Shown here: piece by piece, positions 15,817 to 26,264 of the stretch
Position numbering within the stretch: the first letter of the stretch is position 1
Layout of the letters: every line of letters starts with the position of its first letter
Assembly (NCBI GenBank): GCA_016794505.1
Contig: JAEUJZ010000023.1
Location: 194,550-258,549 of the forward strand
Direction: 5' to 3'
Source: Myxococcales bacterium
GTDB lineage: Bacteria; Myxococcota_A; Polyangia; Palsa-1104; JAEUJZ01
DNA length: 64,000 nt
Notes under the pieces: model-generated
The model's input: the letters and a program-made list of their open reading frames with translations, nothing else
Databases searched by the model: none
Told to the model about the DNA's origin: nothing
Program-made: the position numbers and the translations under genes

Positions 15817-18800
15817 ATGTCCCGCGATCACCACCTTCCCCTGTTCCACCCCCGCCTCGTCAAAGACCGCAGAAAGACGCTCGACCCGTCCCTGTTTCGA
15901 TCCCACCAAGCGACGATCGCCCGCTGGGTTGAGCTTTTGGCGCGGGGGACGCTGGATCAGCTGGGCGAGACGCCGCTGCATGGGGAGTTTCTGCGCGGGG
16001 TGTTTGGCGACATCTTGGGATATCGCAGCGTGATGCAAGCGGACGCCGGCCGCTTCGATCTGTGGGCCGAGGTGGCGACGGGCGGTGGACGGGCCGATGC
16101 GGCGCTGGGGATCTTTTCGCTGCCGCCGGGTGGGTCGACGCGCAAGGCCGCCAAGCCGACGGGCACGGTGATCGCGCCGATCGAGCTCAAGGGCTCGGCG
16201 CAGTTTCTGGAACACGCCAAAGGACGCTCGCTGACGCCGGTCCAGCAGGGCTGGGACTATGCCAACAAGACCAAAGAGTCGCGCTGGATCATCGTCTCGA
16301 ACTATCGCGAGACGCGCCTGTACGCCAAGAGCCATGGGCAAGCGGCGTATGAGCTGTTTTGGCTGAAGGATCTGGCGACGGAAGAGGGCTTCCTGCGCTT
16401 CGTTGCGCTTCTGGGGCGCGATGCGCTTCTGGGTGGGCCTTCCGTCGAGCAGTCCCCACTTTGCCAGCTTCTGCAGGCATCCGAGCGCACCGAGCGCGAG
16501 ATCACCGAGCGGCTGTATGCCACGTATCGCCACCTGCGCGAGCGACTGTTTCACGACCTGTGTCATCGCCACTCGAACATCCCGGCCGAGACGCTCTTGG
16601 GCTATGCCCAGACGATCCTGGATCGCGTGCTGTTCCTGGCCTTTGCCGAGCGTCGCCTGCTGGTGCCGCCGAACACGCTGAGCGATGCGCTGTCGTTTCG
16701 CAATCCGTACGCGCCCAGCACGCCGTGGCAGAACCTGGTGGCGGTGTTTCGTTCGGTCGATCGCGGCAATGCGGCGCTCGATATTCCGGCGTATGACGGC
16801 GGTCTGTTTCGCGAGCTTCCCGAGCTGGCCGACCTAGAGATCCCCGACGAGCTGTGCGGGGCGCTGTGTGCGCTGTCCGAGTACGACTTTGCCGAAGACG
16901 TATCGGTCGACGTGCTGGGCCATGTCTTCGAGCAGTCGATCGCGGATCTGGAAGCGCTGCGCAGCGATCTGCAAAGGCCGGCGAGCGCCGACACCCCGAA
17001 GCTGCCCTCGACGGGCACGCAGAAAGCGCCGGGCACGCGCAAGCAGGAAGGCATCTTTTATACGCCGCCCTTTGTCACCAGTTACCTGGTGCGCGAGACG
17101 CTGGGGCGGACGTTTGCCGACGCCTGGGAGCGCTCGGGCGCAGGCGAGGCACGAAAGAAAGACGATCGCATCGCCGGCTGGGAAGCGTATCGCAGTCAGC
17201 TTCGACAGATTCGCGTGCTGGACCCCTCGTGTGGCAGCGGCGCCTTTCTGATCGCGGCCTTCGATGCGCTGGCGCAAGAGTTTGCCCGCGTCAACGAAGC
17301 GCTGGCCGAGCTTCGCGGCGAGCGCGGCCAAGCGACGTTGTTTGATCTGACGCGTGCGGTGCTCAACGAAAACCTGTTCGGCATCGACAAGAGCATGGAA
17401 TCGGCGCAGATCACCAAGCTCTCGCTGTGGCTAAAGACGGCTGAGCGCGGCAAGCGCCTGACGTTTTTGGACCGCAACATCCGGCACGGCAACAGCGTCG
17501 TCAGCGAGCCGCAGCTTGACCCCTGGGCCTTCGACTGGGGCCAAGGCCAGGTCGTGCTGCGTTCCTTGGAAAGCGACCCCGAGCATGCGCACGAGCACGA
17601 CGCAGCGACGATCGCGGCCCGCTGGCGCGAGGGCTTCGATGTCGTGATCGGCAACCCGCCGTATGTGCGGCACGAGCTTCTGACGAAATACAAAGATCAC
17701 TTCCGCGCGAACTTCGAGGTCTTCGATGGCAGCGCGGATCTGTTCGTGTACTTCTTTGAGCGCGGCATCGCGCAGCTAAAAGTCGGGGGGCGACTGGGCT
17801 TTATCGTGTCGAACAAGTGGCTGCGCGGCGGCTATGCGGAAAAGCTGCGCTCGCTCTTGTCGAAGCGCTGCACGCTGGAATCGATCATCGACTTTGGCCA
17901 CGCGCCGATCTTTCCCGATGCCGATGCCTTTCCCTGCATCGTGACGCTGCGCAAGCTGCCGCCCGCCGCCGATCACCGCGTGCAAGTGACGCTGTTCCCG
18001 CGCGACGAACTTCACAAAGAAAAGCTCGCGACCTATGTCGAGACACACGCCTTCGCACTGCCGCAGAGCCAGCTTGGCCCCGCCGGCTTCACGCTAGAGC
18101 CGACGTCGGTGCAGGACCTGCTAGCGAAGCTGCGCCGCGCCGGACCACCGCTTTCTGAATACGCCAGAGTGCGACCGCACTACGGGATCAAGACCGGCTG
18201 CAACGAAGCATTCCTGATCGACGACGCAACGAAAGATCGCCTGTGCCGTGAAGACCCGCGCTCGATCGAGGTCCTAAAGAAGTACCTGCGCGGACAAGAC
18301 ATCGCGCGCTGGGCTCCGACCTGGGCAGGCCAGTGGATCCTTTTGCTGAAGAGCAGCGGCGATCATCGCTGGCCTTGGTCCACTGCCGAGAGTGAAGAGG
18401 CAGCCGAAGCGATCTTTGAAAAGACCTTCCCCGCGCTGCATCGCCACATGAAGCGCTATGAAGCACGCCTGCGCACGCGCCGCGATCACGGCCGCTATTT
18501 CTGGGAGCTTCGCGCGTGTGCCTACTATGACTTGTTCGAGAAACCGGCGGTGCGCTATCCCGATATTCTGTGGCGCGCAGACTTCTGCGTTGTCGATGCG
18601 GGTGTCTATACCAACAACACAACCTACTTATTACCGACGGAAGATCGCTGGCCCTTGGCGTGCCTGAATGCACCTGTTCTGTGGTGGTATCACTGGCGCA
18701 TGGCGCAGCATGCAAAAGACGAAGCGCTGCGCATGTTCGGCGAGTACATCGTGTCGGTTCCCATCGCAAAGCCAACACAAGAGCAGCGCGAAAAAGCCGA

Positions 18801-19182
18801 GGAGCTTGTGGGGGCGCTGAGTCGGCTTGCGGCAGAGAGCCGCGATCGCACGACCCTGCTTCTGGATATGTTGCGCAGCGAATACGATGTCGAGGTGCCC
18901 GGCCCGCTGCTCGCCGACTTCGCCCGCTTGGGCAGCGATGGCTTTGTCAACGAGGTGAAGCGGCGTCGGAAAAAGGGCGGGGCCTCGTTCACGCTCGAAC
19001 GCTTGGCCAAGCTTCGCGCGACCTTTGAGCGCGAGTGCCTGCCGATGCTGCAACGGCAAGCACAGCAGCGCGCCCACGAGCTTGCGCTGGCCGAGCAGGT
19101 CCACGCGGCCTACGGCCTGACGCAGGACGATCTGGCTCTGATCCGCAGCACGCAGACTCCACGCATGCCGCCGGGCCTTTAG
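15817..19182 (+). CDS. Type IIG-like restriction-modification enzyme (Eco57I-type methylase)
   Basis: Large protein of about 1121 residues combining nuclease, adenine methyltransferase and DNA-recognition parts. A PD-(D/E)xK-like site is seen at D94 and E123-L-K125 (PIELKG). Methylase motif I LDPSCGSGAFL starts at 468 and motif IV NPPY is at 613-616, both typical of N6-adenine gamma/Eco57I-type enzymes. The C-terminal part (about 770-1000) with YLRGQDIARW near 823 resembles the TaqI-like specificity domain. No separate R, M or S gene and no BREX/pgl partners lie nearby. ATG 15817 is used; GTG 15784 is in frame. It stands alone beside the toxin pair, with which it forms an accessory island. 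Confidence 0.85.
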   Translation: MSRDHHLPLFHPRLVKDRRKTLDPSLFRSHQATIARWVELLARGTLDQLGETPLHGEFLRGVFGDILGYRSVMQADAGRFDLWAEVATGGGRADAALGIFSLPPGGSTRKAAKPTGTVIAPIELKGSAQFLEHAKGRSLTPVQQGWDYANKTKESRWIIVSNYRETRLYAKSHGQAAYELFWLKDLATEEGFLRFVALLGRDALLGGPSVEQSPLCQLLQASERTEREITERLYATYRHLRERLFHDLCHRHSNIPAETLLGYAQTILDRVLFLAFAERRLLVPPNTLSDALSFRNPYAPSTPWQNLVAVFRSVDRGNAALDIPAYDGGLFRELPELADLEIPDELCGALCALSEYDFAEDVSVDVLGHVFEQSIADLEALRSDLQRPASADTPKLPSTGTQKAPGTRKQEGIFYTPPFVTSYLVRETLGRTFADAWERSGAGEARKKDDRIAGWEAYRSQLRQIRVLDPSCGSGAFLIAAFDALAQEFARVNEALAELRGERGQATLFDLTRAVLNENLFGIDKSMESAQITKLSLWLKTAERGKRLTFLDRNIRHGNSVVSEPQLDPWAFDWGQGQVVLRSLESDPEHAHEHDAATIAARWREGFDVVIGNPPYVRHELLTKYKDHFRANFEVFDGSADLFVYFFERGIAQLKVGGRLGFIVSNKWLRGGYAEKLRSLLSKRCTLESIIDFGHAPIFPDADAFPCIVTLRKLPPAADHRVQVTLFPRDELHKEKLATYVETHAFALPQSQLGPAGFTLEPTSVQDLLAKLRRAGPPLSEYARVRPHYGIKTGCNEAFLIDDATKDRLCREDPRSIEVLKKYLRGQDIARWAPTWAGQWILLLKSSGDHRWPWSTAESEEAAEAIFEKTFPALHRHMKRYEARLRTRRDHGRYFWELRACAYYDLFEKPAVRYPDILWRADFCVVDAGVYTNNTTYLLPTEDRWPLACLNAPVLWWYHWRMAQHAKDEALRMFGEYIVSVPIAKPTQEQREKAEELVGALSRLAAESRDRTTLLLDMLRSEYDVEVPGPLLADFARLGSDGFVNEVKRRRKKGGASFTLERLAKLRATFERECLPMLQRQAQQRAHELALAEQVHAAYGLTQDDLALIRSTQTPRMPPGL

Positions 19183-19302
19183 CCCATCGCGGCCCCACAA
19201 CCAGACCGCACGCCGTTCCACGCGCCCATCCCCGACACAGCCCACTTGGCGCCCCTGTCCTTTGCCGGGCGGGAGGGTCTGTTCCGCGTTTCGGCGCTGC
19301 GG

Positions 19303-20448
19303 TCAGCGGGGCCGTGCCTGCAGAAAAGCGCTGGCGCGCGTCGTTGCATTGTCACGCAGCGACAGGAAAAAGAGCTGGTACTCGATCGGGTGATAGTTGT
19401 CGGCACCGAGCGCGCGATCGAGCAGCGTGCTCAGAAAATCGCGCGGCACCTTGCCCTGCGTCACGACCCAGAGAGTGCCGTCGCGACACTGCGCGCTGGC
19501 AAAGCCCGGCAAGATCGCGGGCGCTTTGGCATCGAAAAACAGCGCGCCGGGGTTTTGGTCCGCGCGAACCTCGGTCGCATCGCCGGTCCACGAAAGCGGG
19601 TTCGTGCAGACGCGATCGGCCAGCAGAGCGGCCAGGTCGCGGTCGCCATCCTGCGAGCGCTTCATCTCGAACGGCGATGGGTGATAGGCCGGCCCGCGAG
19701 CGTTCCACGCGACCACACAGCCGGTCTGCGTTTTCGTGGCGCAGACGGCGATGTCGGGCAGATCGCGTTTCACATCGGCCTGCGTGATCAGCCCGCCCAG
19801 AAGATAGGCCGCGACAAGCTGCGCCCGCAGGGGCTGCCCGCTGATTCGCGCTCGCAGCAGGCGATACGCGAGCATGGTCCCCTGACTGTGACCCGCAAGA
19901 ATGAACGGCCGCGCGCCCCCGGCAGATCCCCTGCGCGCTTGAAACGCCGCAAACGCTCTTTCGACATCGTCATACGCCAGATCCAGCGCGCGATCTCCGT
20001 CGGAAGATGGGCGGGTAAAGGCCATGCCATGGGCCTGTCGATAGCGCGGCGCATAGACGGCGCAGCAGCCAGAAAACGCGCTGGCCTGAATGCGCGTTGC
20101 CACGCGGTCGGTATCGGCATTCAGCCGCGGATCGTCAACGGGACCATTCCAGCGCGGGCCGACATAGGTCGTCGGGTGAACATAAAACACATCGACCAGG
20201 GCCCGATCTGGGGCGATCGTCGGCAGGCCCGGCAGCGTTGCGTCGGCGGCATCCTGGCGATCGGGCAGCGCGCTCCACATGGCGGGACTGGCATAGTCCG
20301 GGGCGACCAGCGGTGCCTGGGCCGCGAAGCCCTGCCGCGGATACAAGGCCCAGCGCAGAAGCGGCTGGAAAAAGATCCAGCCCGCGATCAGCGAAAACAG
20401 GAGCAGACCGGCGAGAATCGCGGCGCTCCGCAGCAGCCATCGTTTCAT
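19303..20448 (-). CDS. DUF3089-family alpha/beta hydrolase-like membrane protein
   Basis: Protein of 381 residues with an N-terminal membrane helix (about 6-28, LLRSAAILAGLLLFSLIAGW) and a hydrolase-like domain. DVFYVHPTTY is the DUF3089 hallmark, and GHSQGTML near residue 188 is a nucleophile elbow with Ser. Substrate unknown; lipase/esterase activity is family inference. ATG 20448 starts directly before the signal-anchor; the same frame is open much further upstream but that part overlaps the neighbouring gene and is basic nonsense. It follows the HEAT-repeat gene ending at 20502, same strand, 53 bases apart. Confidence 0.8.
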   Translation of the reverse strand: MKRWLLRSAAILAGLLLFSLIAGWIFFQPLLRWALYPRQGFAAQAPLVAPDYASPAMWSALPDRQDAADATLPGLPTIAPDRALVDVFYVHPTTYVGPRWNGPVDDPRLNADTDRVATRIQASAFSGCCAVYAPRYRQAHGMAFTRPSSDGDRALDLAYDDVERAFAAFQARRGSAGGARPFILAGHSQGTMLAYRLLRARISGQPLRAQLVAAYLLGGLITQADVKRDLPDIAVCATKTQTGCVVAWNARGPAYHPSPFEMKRSQDGDRDLAALLADRVCTNPLSWTGDATEVRADQNPGALFFDAKAPAILPGFASAQCRDGTLWVVTQGKVPRDFLSTLLDRALGADNYHPIEYQLFFLSLRDNATTRASAFLQARPR

Positions 20449-20501
20449 CGATGCAGTTCCTTTTCGCACGCGTCGCGCGATCGCGGCGCCACCCAACAAC
20501 G

Positions 20502-21410
20502 TTACTTGCGAAGCTGCGTGCGCAGATAGGTCATGACGTTGGCGTGCGTCTCTTTGACGGCTTGCTGCACGGCTTCGGTCTCTAGGCTCTCGATGAAGGC
20601 GCGGGTTGGCTTGGTCGAAGGACCGCGAGGACCGATGACGCTGGCGCCACCTGTGACCATGCTGACGACGTTTCGACCGGGCAGCGCGGCGATGATCATG
20701 CTGACATCGCACGAGACCTCAAGCTCGCCTTGCGGCGTGGTCAGGCGCGACAGCTTGATGACGCTGCTGTCGACGGTAAAGCCTGTGGCCGTGCCGCCGG
20801 CTGCGTCCAAGTCTTCGATGACGTCAAGCTCGCTGGAGTCGCGCATCTCTTTGATGACGGCCTCGCGCAGGACTTTGGGAATGTCGGGCAGCGTGCCGGA
20901 CTTGGCCTTGGATCCCGAGCGCCCCACGACAACGGTCACGCGCTTGCCACTTCCGCTGCCGGCTGCGGGGCTCAGGCGCTTGACGGCGGCCATGGCCAGG
21001 CGGCGCACCAGCGGGCTCTCGTCTTTGGTGGCAGCGCGCAGGGCAGGCAGGGAGGTTCGCTCGGCCAAGGCAGCCAAGGCCTCGGCGCAGGCACCGCGCA
21101 CGCTCTCGTCGCGATCCGCGAACATCGCCAAAATCAAGGCGGGCGCTGCATCGCTGTCACCCAGCTCGCCCAGCTCGACCGCGGCCCGGCGACGCTCTTG
21201 CCGGCTGCGGTCGGTCCGAAGCGTCGCTTCCAGCGTGCTGCGCCGTCCCATGGCCTGCGCGGCTGGTATGGCCAGGGAAAGCGGCCCGTCGCTGCGCGGT
21301 CCGTCGAGGCACAAGCTGACCAGCACCCACAAAAGAAGCAGGCGGATGCGCACGCAGCGTCGACCGCCGCTCGTCCGAAACGCCCGATGGTCACGCCGCA
21401 TCAGGTCCAT
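20502..21410 (-). CDS. Secreted HEAT-repeat protein
   Basis: Protein of 302 residues with a signal-like hydrophobic segment (IRLLLLWVLVSLCL) and then HEAT-like helical repeats (RRRAAVELGELGDSDAAPAL, VRGACAEALAALAER, VRRLAMAAVKRL). The C-terminal 170 residues (ELDVIEDLDAAGG, LEVSCDVSMIIAALPG) form an uncharacterised domain. Start at ATG 21410; ATG 21401 is also possible. Function unknown; HEAT repeats usually mediate protein contacts. It is divergent from a second HEAT-like gene. Confidence 0.7.
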   Translation of the reverse strand: MDLMRRDHRAFRTSGGRRCVRIRLLLLWVLVSLCLDGPRSDGPLSLAIPAAQAMGRRSTLEATLRTDRSRQERRRAAVELGELGDSDAAPALILAMFADRDESVRGACAEALAALAERTSLPALRAATKDESPLVRRLAMAAVKRLSPAAGSGSGKRVTVVVGRSGSKAKSGTLPDIPKVLREAVIKEMRDSSELDVIEDLDAAGGTATGFTVDSSVIKLSRLTTPQGELEVSCDVSMIIAALPGRNVVSMVTGGASVIGPRGPSTKPTRAFIESLETEAVQQAVKETHANVMTYLRTQLRK

Positions 21411-21557
21411 GTCTGCGGCGCGAAACGGCTGTGGATGAACGACGGATGGCGACGAATACACAGGGTTGACCGAGAACGCTGCGAGATGAAGCCGATTAGA
21501 CCGACCCGGCAAAAGCGCGTCAAGCATTCCGCCGTGCTTGACTGAAAATGACCATAC

Positions 21558-22553
21558 ATGCAATGTAACCGCATGGTTACGCACCCAGCTTCTTTGCACG
21601 CTGCCTGGGACCCTGCCTCTTCGTTCGTAAGCCAGTCGCCTGGAGGGGACTCGCGACTGCATCGAGCGCCGCCACCGACGCCGCTTCTGCCGCTGCGCGA
21701 CATCGTCCGATCGCTGCGCGAAGCCGAGCAGGGCGTACCGCCGCAAGGACGCGCCCAGCGACGCCTGCGGGCGCACGTGCGCTCGATGGGGGCTGCGGTG
21801 CTGCCGGCTCTTTTGCGGGCGCTACGCAGCGAACACGCCAGCGTCGTCGACTGGGCCTGTGATCTTTTGACTAGCGTCGCCGACGCGCAGCTTCCAGAGC
21901 TGTGCCAGCGGCTAGACGCCCTGTTGATCGACCGCCGCGTAAAGGACGCCACCAAGGCGCGCATCCTGGGACTTCTGGCCGACCTGCAGGCTCCTGTGCC
22001 CGCGCAGGTCTTGCTGCAGGATCCAGACGCCATGATCCGCGGCTCGGTGCGTGAACTAATCGCCGACCTGTCGAACGAGCAAGCGGTGACGCAGGCCGTG
22101 GATCTGCTGTTTTCACAAGTCCCCGAAGGCGAGCTTCCGCGCTTTGTACAGGAAGTCGTTCGCCATGGCGGCCCGGCGGCACAGCCGTTTCTTTCGGCGC
22201 TGATCGTCGATCCGCGGACGCCGCGCAGTCTGGCGCTAGAGCTTTCGCAAGTGCAGCGCCCACTGCCCGTCGCGGCGCCGCGGACGCCGCGGACGCTGTC
22301 GAGCCCGTCGCAGCGGCTGGCGAGTGAGCGCTCCAGCCAGGCTTCGCGGGTCAAGGATTACCGGCTGGCTCTCGCCGATTGCCGGCAGTACCTGGCGAGC
22401 GTGTCCAGCGTCCCGGTACCGGCGTTGTCGCTGCCGGAAGCCGGGCAGCAGATCGACTTGGCGGATCGCTGCTTCCGCACGCTGCGCCTGCATTACAGCG
22501 ACAGCCTGCGCCCCCTGCGCATGGCTCTTTTTGCCGCAACCGCGAGCCAGTAA
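21558..22553 (+). CDS. HEAT-like helical protein, function unknown
   Basis: Protein of 331 residues with helical, HEAT/ARM-like periodicity between about residues 45 and 230 (VLPALLRALRSEHASVVDWA, LLQDPDAMIRGSVRELIADL). The C-terminal 60 residues (RVKDYRLALADCRQYLASV, IDLADRCFRTLRLHY) look like further helices. No signal peptide. ATG 21558 is used; ATG 21573 is in frame. It ends 12 bases from the convergent metal transporter gene. Confidence 0.6.
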   Translation: MQCNRMVTHPASLHAAWDPASSFVSQSPGGDSRLHRAPPPTPLLPLRDIVRSLREAEQGVPPQGRAQRRLRAHVRSMGAAVLPALLRALRSEHASVVDWACDLLTSVADAQLPELCQRLDALLIDRRVKDATKARILGLLADLQAPVPAQVLLQDPDAMIRGSVRELIADLSNEQAVTQAVDLLFSQVPEGELPRFVQEVVRHGGPAAQPFLSALIVDPRTPRSLALELSQVQRPLPVAAPRTPRTLSSPSQRLASERSSQASRVKDYRLALADCRQYLASVSSVPVPALSLPEAGQQIDLADRCFRTLRLHYSDSLRPLRMALFAATASQ

Positions 22554-22565
22554 CCCACAGGTCGG

Positions 22566-24428
<1,863 letters not shown>

Positions 24429-24621
24429 GTCGCTCGCCACAGGTCCTTGCCGAGCAACCCTAGCCCGAAGCGGCAGCGCATTGCCATGCCGGATGTAAAC
24501 GGCAGCTGCAACCGCTACAAACGCGCCAGTCAACGCGTAGCGAGCGCGACCGATCCAGGCGCATGCAGGAAACGCAAATCCCTTGCATTTCCTGTCAGAT
24601 CTCCTTTGCAGCGATGAGGAT

Positions 24622-26157
24622 CTACCAAGGCAGGGGAGCGAGCTGCGCGGTCTTTTTGTCTTGGTGGGCGTGCATGCTGACCAAGATCGAATCGAGCGTG
24701 CGCAGCGCTTGCTGCAGATACGGCCCTTTGTTCAGCATCACGCACTCGGCGCGAGCGCCTGCTGCGGCGTCGGTGACTTCGGCCCGTGTCGGCGTGCCTT
24801 TGCGCACCAGACGATCGAGAACCTGCGTCGCCCAGATCACCGGCACGTGCGCAGCTTCGCACAGCCACAGCAGCTCTTCTTGGATCTCGGGCAGGCGCTC
24901 GAAACCCAGCTCGGCAGCCAGATCGCCGCGCGCGATCAGCACGCCGGTTGGCTGGCGAGACAGCGCAGCCACGAGCAGCGAAGGCAGCGCCCGCACCGCT
25001 GCTGCCGTCTCGATTTTTAGGATCAGGCCCAGCGACTCGCGGGCCCGCCCGCGACGCTGTAGCTCCTCTTGCAGGGCAACCACGTCGCTGGCGTGCTGCA
25101 CAAACGAATACCCGACAAGGTCTGCGTGCTTGGCGATGAACGAAAGGTCGTCGCGATCGCGCGCGGTCAGCGCAGGAATGTTCAGGGCCGTGCCGGGAAA
25201 GTTCAGGCCTTTTTCTGCCCGCAGCTTGAGCCCCTTGGGCGGAGCATGCGTCACCTGCAACATCCAGCCGTCTTCAGCGCGCTGTATCACGCGACACGAT
25301 GCAACACCGCCGTCGACCACTACTTCTGCACCGACGCGAAGCTGGCGCAGGGCTTCGGGGTAATCACACGCGGCGATCCACTCGCGATGACGTGCCTGAG
25401 CCGTGCCGCGCTTCGTCGTGACCAGGCGCTTTTCGTCCTTAGCGCTGCGCAAAAGAAACGCATCGCCAAGCTGCAGCGGACCGCTCTTTCTGCCCTTTTC
25501 CACGTCGGCAATGCGCAAGCGCGGCCCCGACAGATCCATGCAGACTCGGCAGGGCTTGCCGGTGACCTGGCTGGCGTCGCGGACGTTGCGGATCATGCGC
25601 TGCCACAGGCGGCTGTCGTCGTGTCCGCAGTTGATGCGCGCACAGTCCATGCCCGATGACACCAGATCGCGCACGAGCTGTGCGTCGGAAGCCGCTTCGC
25701 TGGGCAGCGTGACCATCAAGTGCGTCGGACGTGCCAGTGGCGCCGGGCCGAACAGCTGCTCGCTCGCCTCGCGCAGGCGTGTGGCGCCCAGGGAAAAGCG
25801 ATCTGGCGTCGGATAAAGCGGTGCGACGCTGCCTTGACCCAGCACCGCCGACAGCGTCCCCAGCACAGCATCCAAGGTCGGCAGCACCTTGGCTTCGCTG
25901 CGTCCCAGCGTCGAAAGGCCAAGCTGCATCAGCGCCGGCTGCAAGCGTCGCAGATCGCGCCTGCGCAGCGCGACATAGTGGGACAGGTTCTGGCAGCGCT
26001 CGCGCAGGCTGGCTGCGTGGGCGCCCCATTCTTGCAGCAGCACGTCGGCCTCGCGCTGCACCTGTTCGCGAAGCTGCAAGAGCTCTGCATAAAGCACGGA
26101 CAGCGCAGGCTGCAGTGTGTCCATTGGGAAAAACGGCAGGGACTCGGTCCGACTCAT
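24622..26157 (-). CDS. Pyruvate kinase-like protein with N-terminal extension, lacking the C-terminal domain
   Basis: Protein of 511 residues. The first 140 are a helical extension of unknown role. Then comes a pyruvate-kinase barrel: VTLPSEAA and GMDCARINCGH correspond to TIGPAS and the RxNxSH segment, LILKIETAAAV (about 379) supplies the catalytic Lys and Glu, ARGDLAAELG supplies the metal-binding Asp, and PTRAEVTDAA follows ATQVLDRL. DLKGP is replaced by DLSGP and the usual MLSGETA by MLNKGPYL, after which the chain ends. Key phosphoryl-transfer residues are retained, but activity as true pyruvate kinase is uncertain. ATG 26157 is used; ATG at codon 12 is possible. Confidence 0.75.
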   Translation of the reverse strand: MSRTESLPFFPMDTLQPALSVLYAELLQLREQVQREADVLLQEWGAHAASLRERCQNLSHYVALRRRDLRRLQPALMQLGLSTLGRSEAKVLPTLDAVLGTLSAVLGQGSVAPLYPTPDRFSLGATRLREASEQLFGPAPLARPTHLMVTLPSEAASDAQLVRDLVSSGMDCARINCGHDDSRLWQRMIRNVRDASQVTGKPCRVCMDLSGPRLRIADVEKGRKSGPLQLGDAFLLRSAKDEKRLVTTKRGTAQARHREWIAACDYPEALRQLRVGAEVVVDGGVASCRVIQRAEDGWMLQVTHAPPKGLKLRAEKGLNFPGTALNIPALTARDRDDLSFIAKHADLVGYSFVQHASDVVALQEELQRRGRARESLGLILKIETAAAVRALPSLLVAALSRQPTGVLIARGDLAAELGFERLPEIQEELLWLCEAAHVPVIWATQVLDRLVRKGTPTRAEVTDAAAGARAECVMLNKGPYLQQALRTLDSILVSMHAHQDKKTAQLAPLPW

Positions 26158-26264
26158 GATGGGTACGATCCTGCGACACGATGGCAGCGCAGGCTGTTAC
26201 AAGTCGGTGACTTCGTCGGTGGGCTGCTCGACCAGGGCTGCGTCGATCGCAGCCCGGTCGGTCG

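Noticed and set aside
20449..20712. Upstream extension of the DUF3089 protein
   Set aside because: Overlaps the HEAT gene, and the added residues are basic and precede the real membrane anchor.
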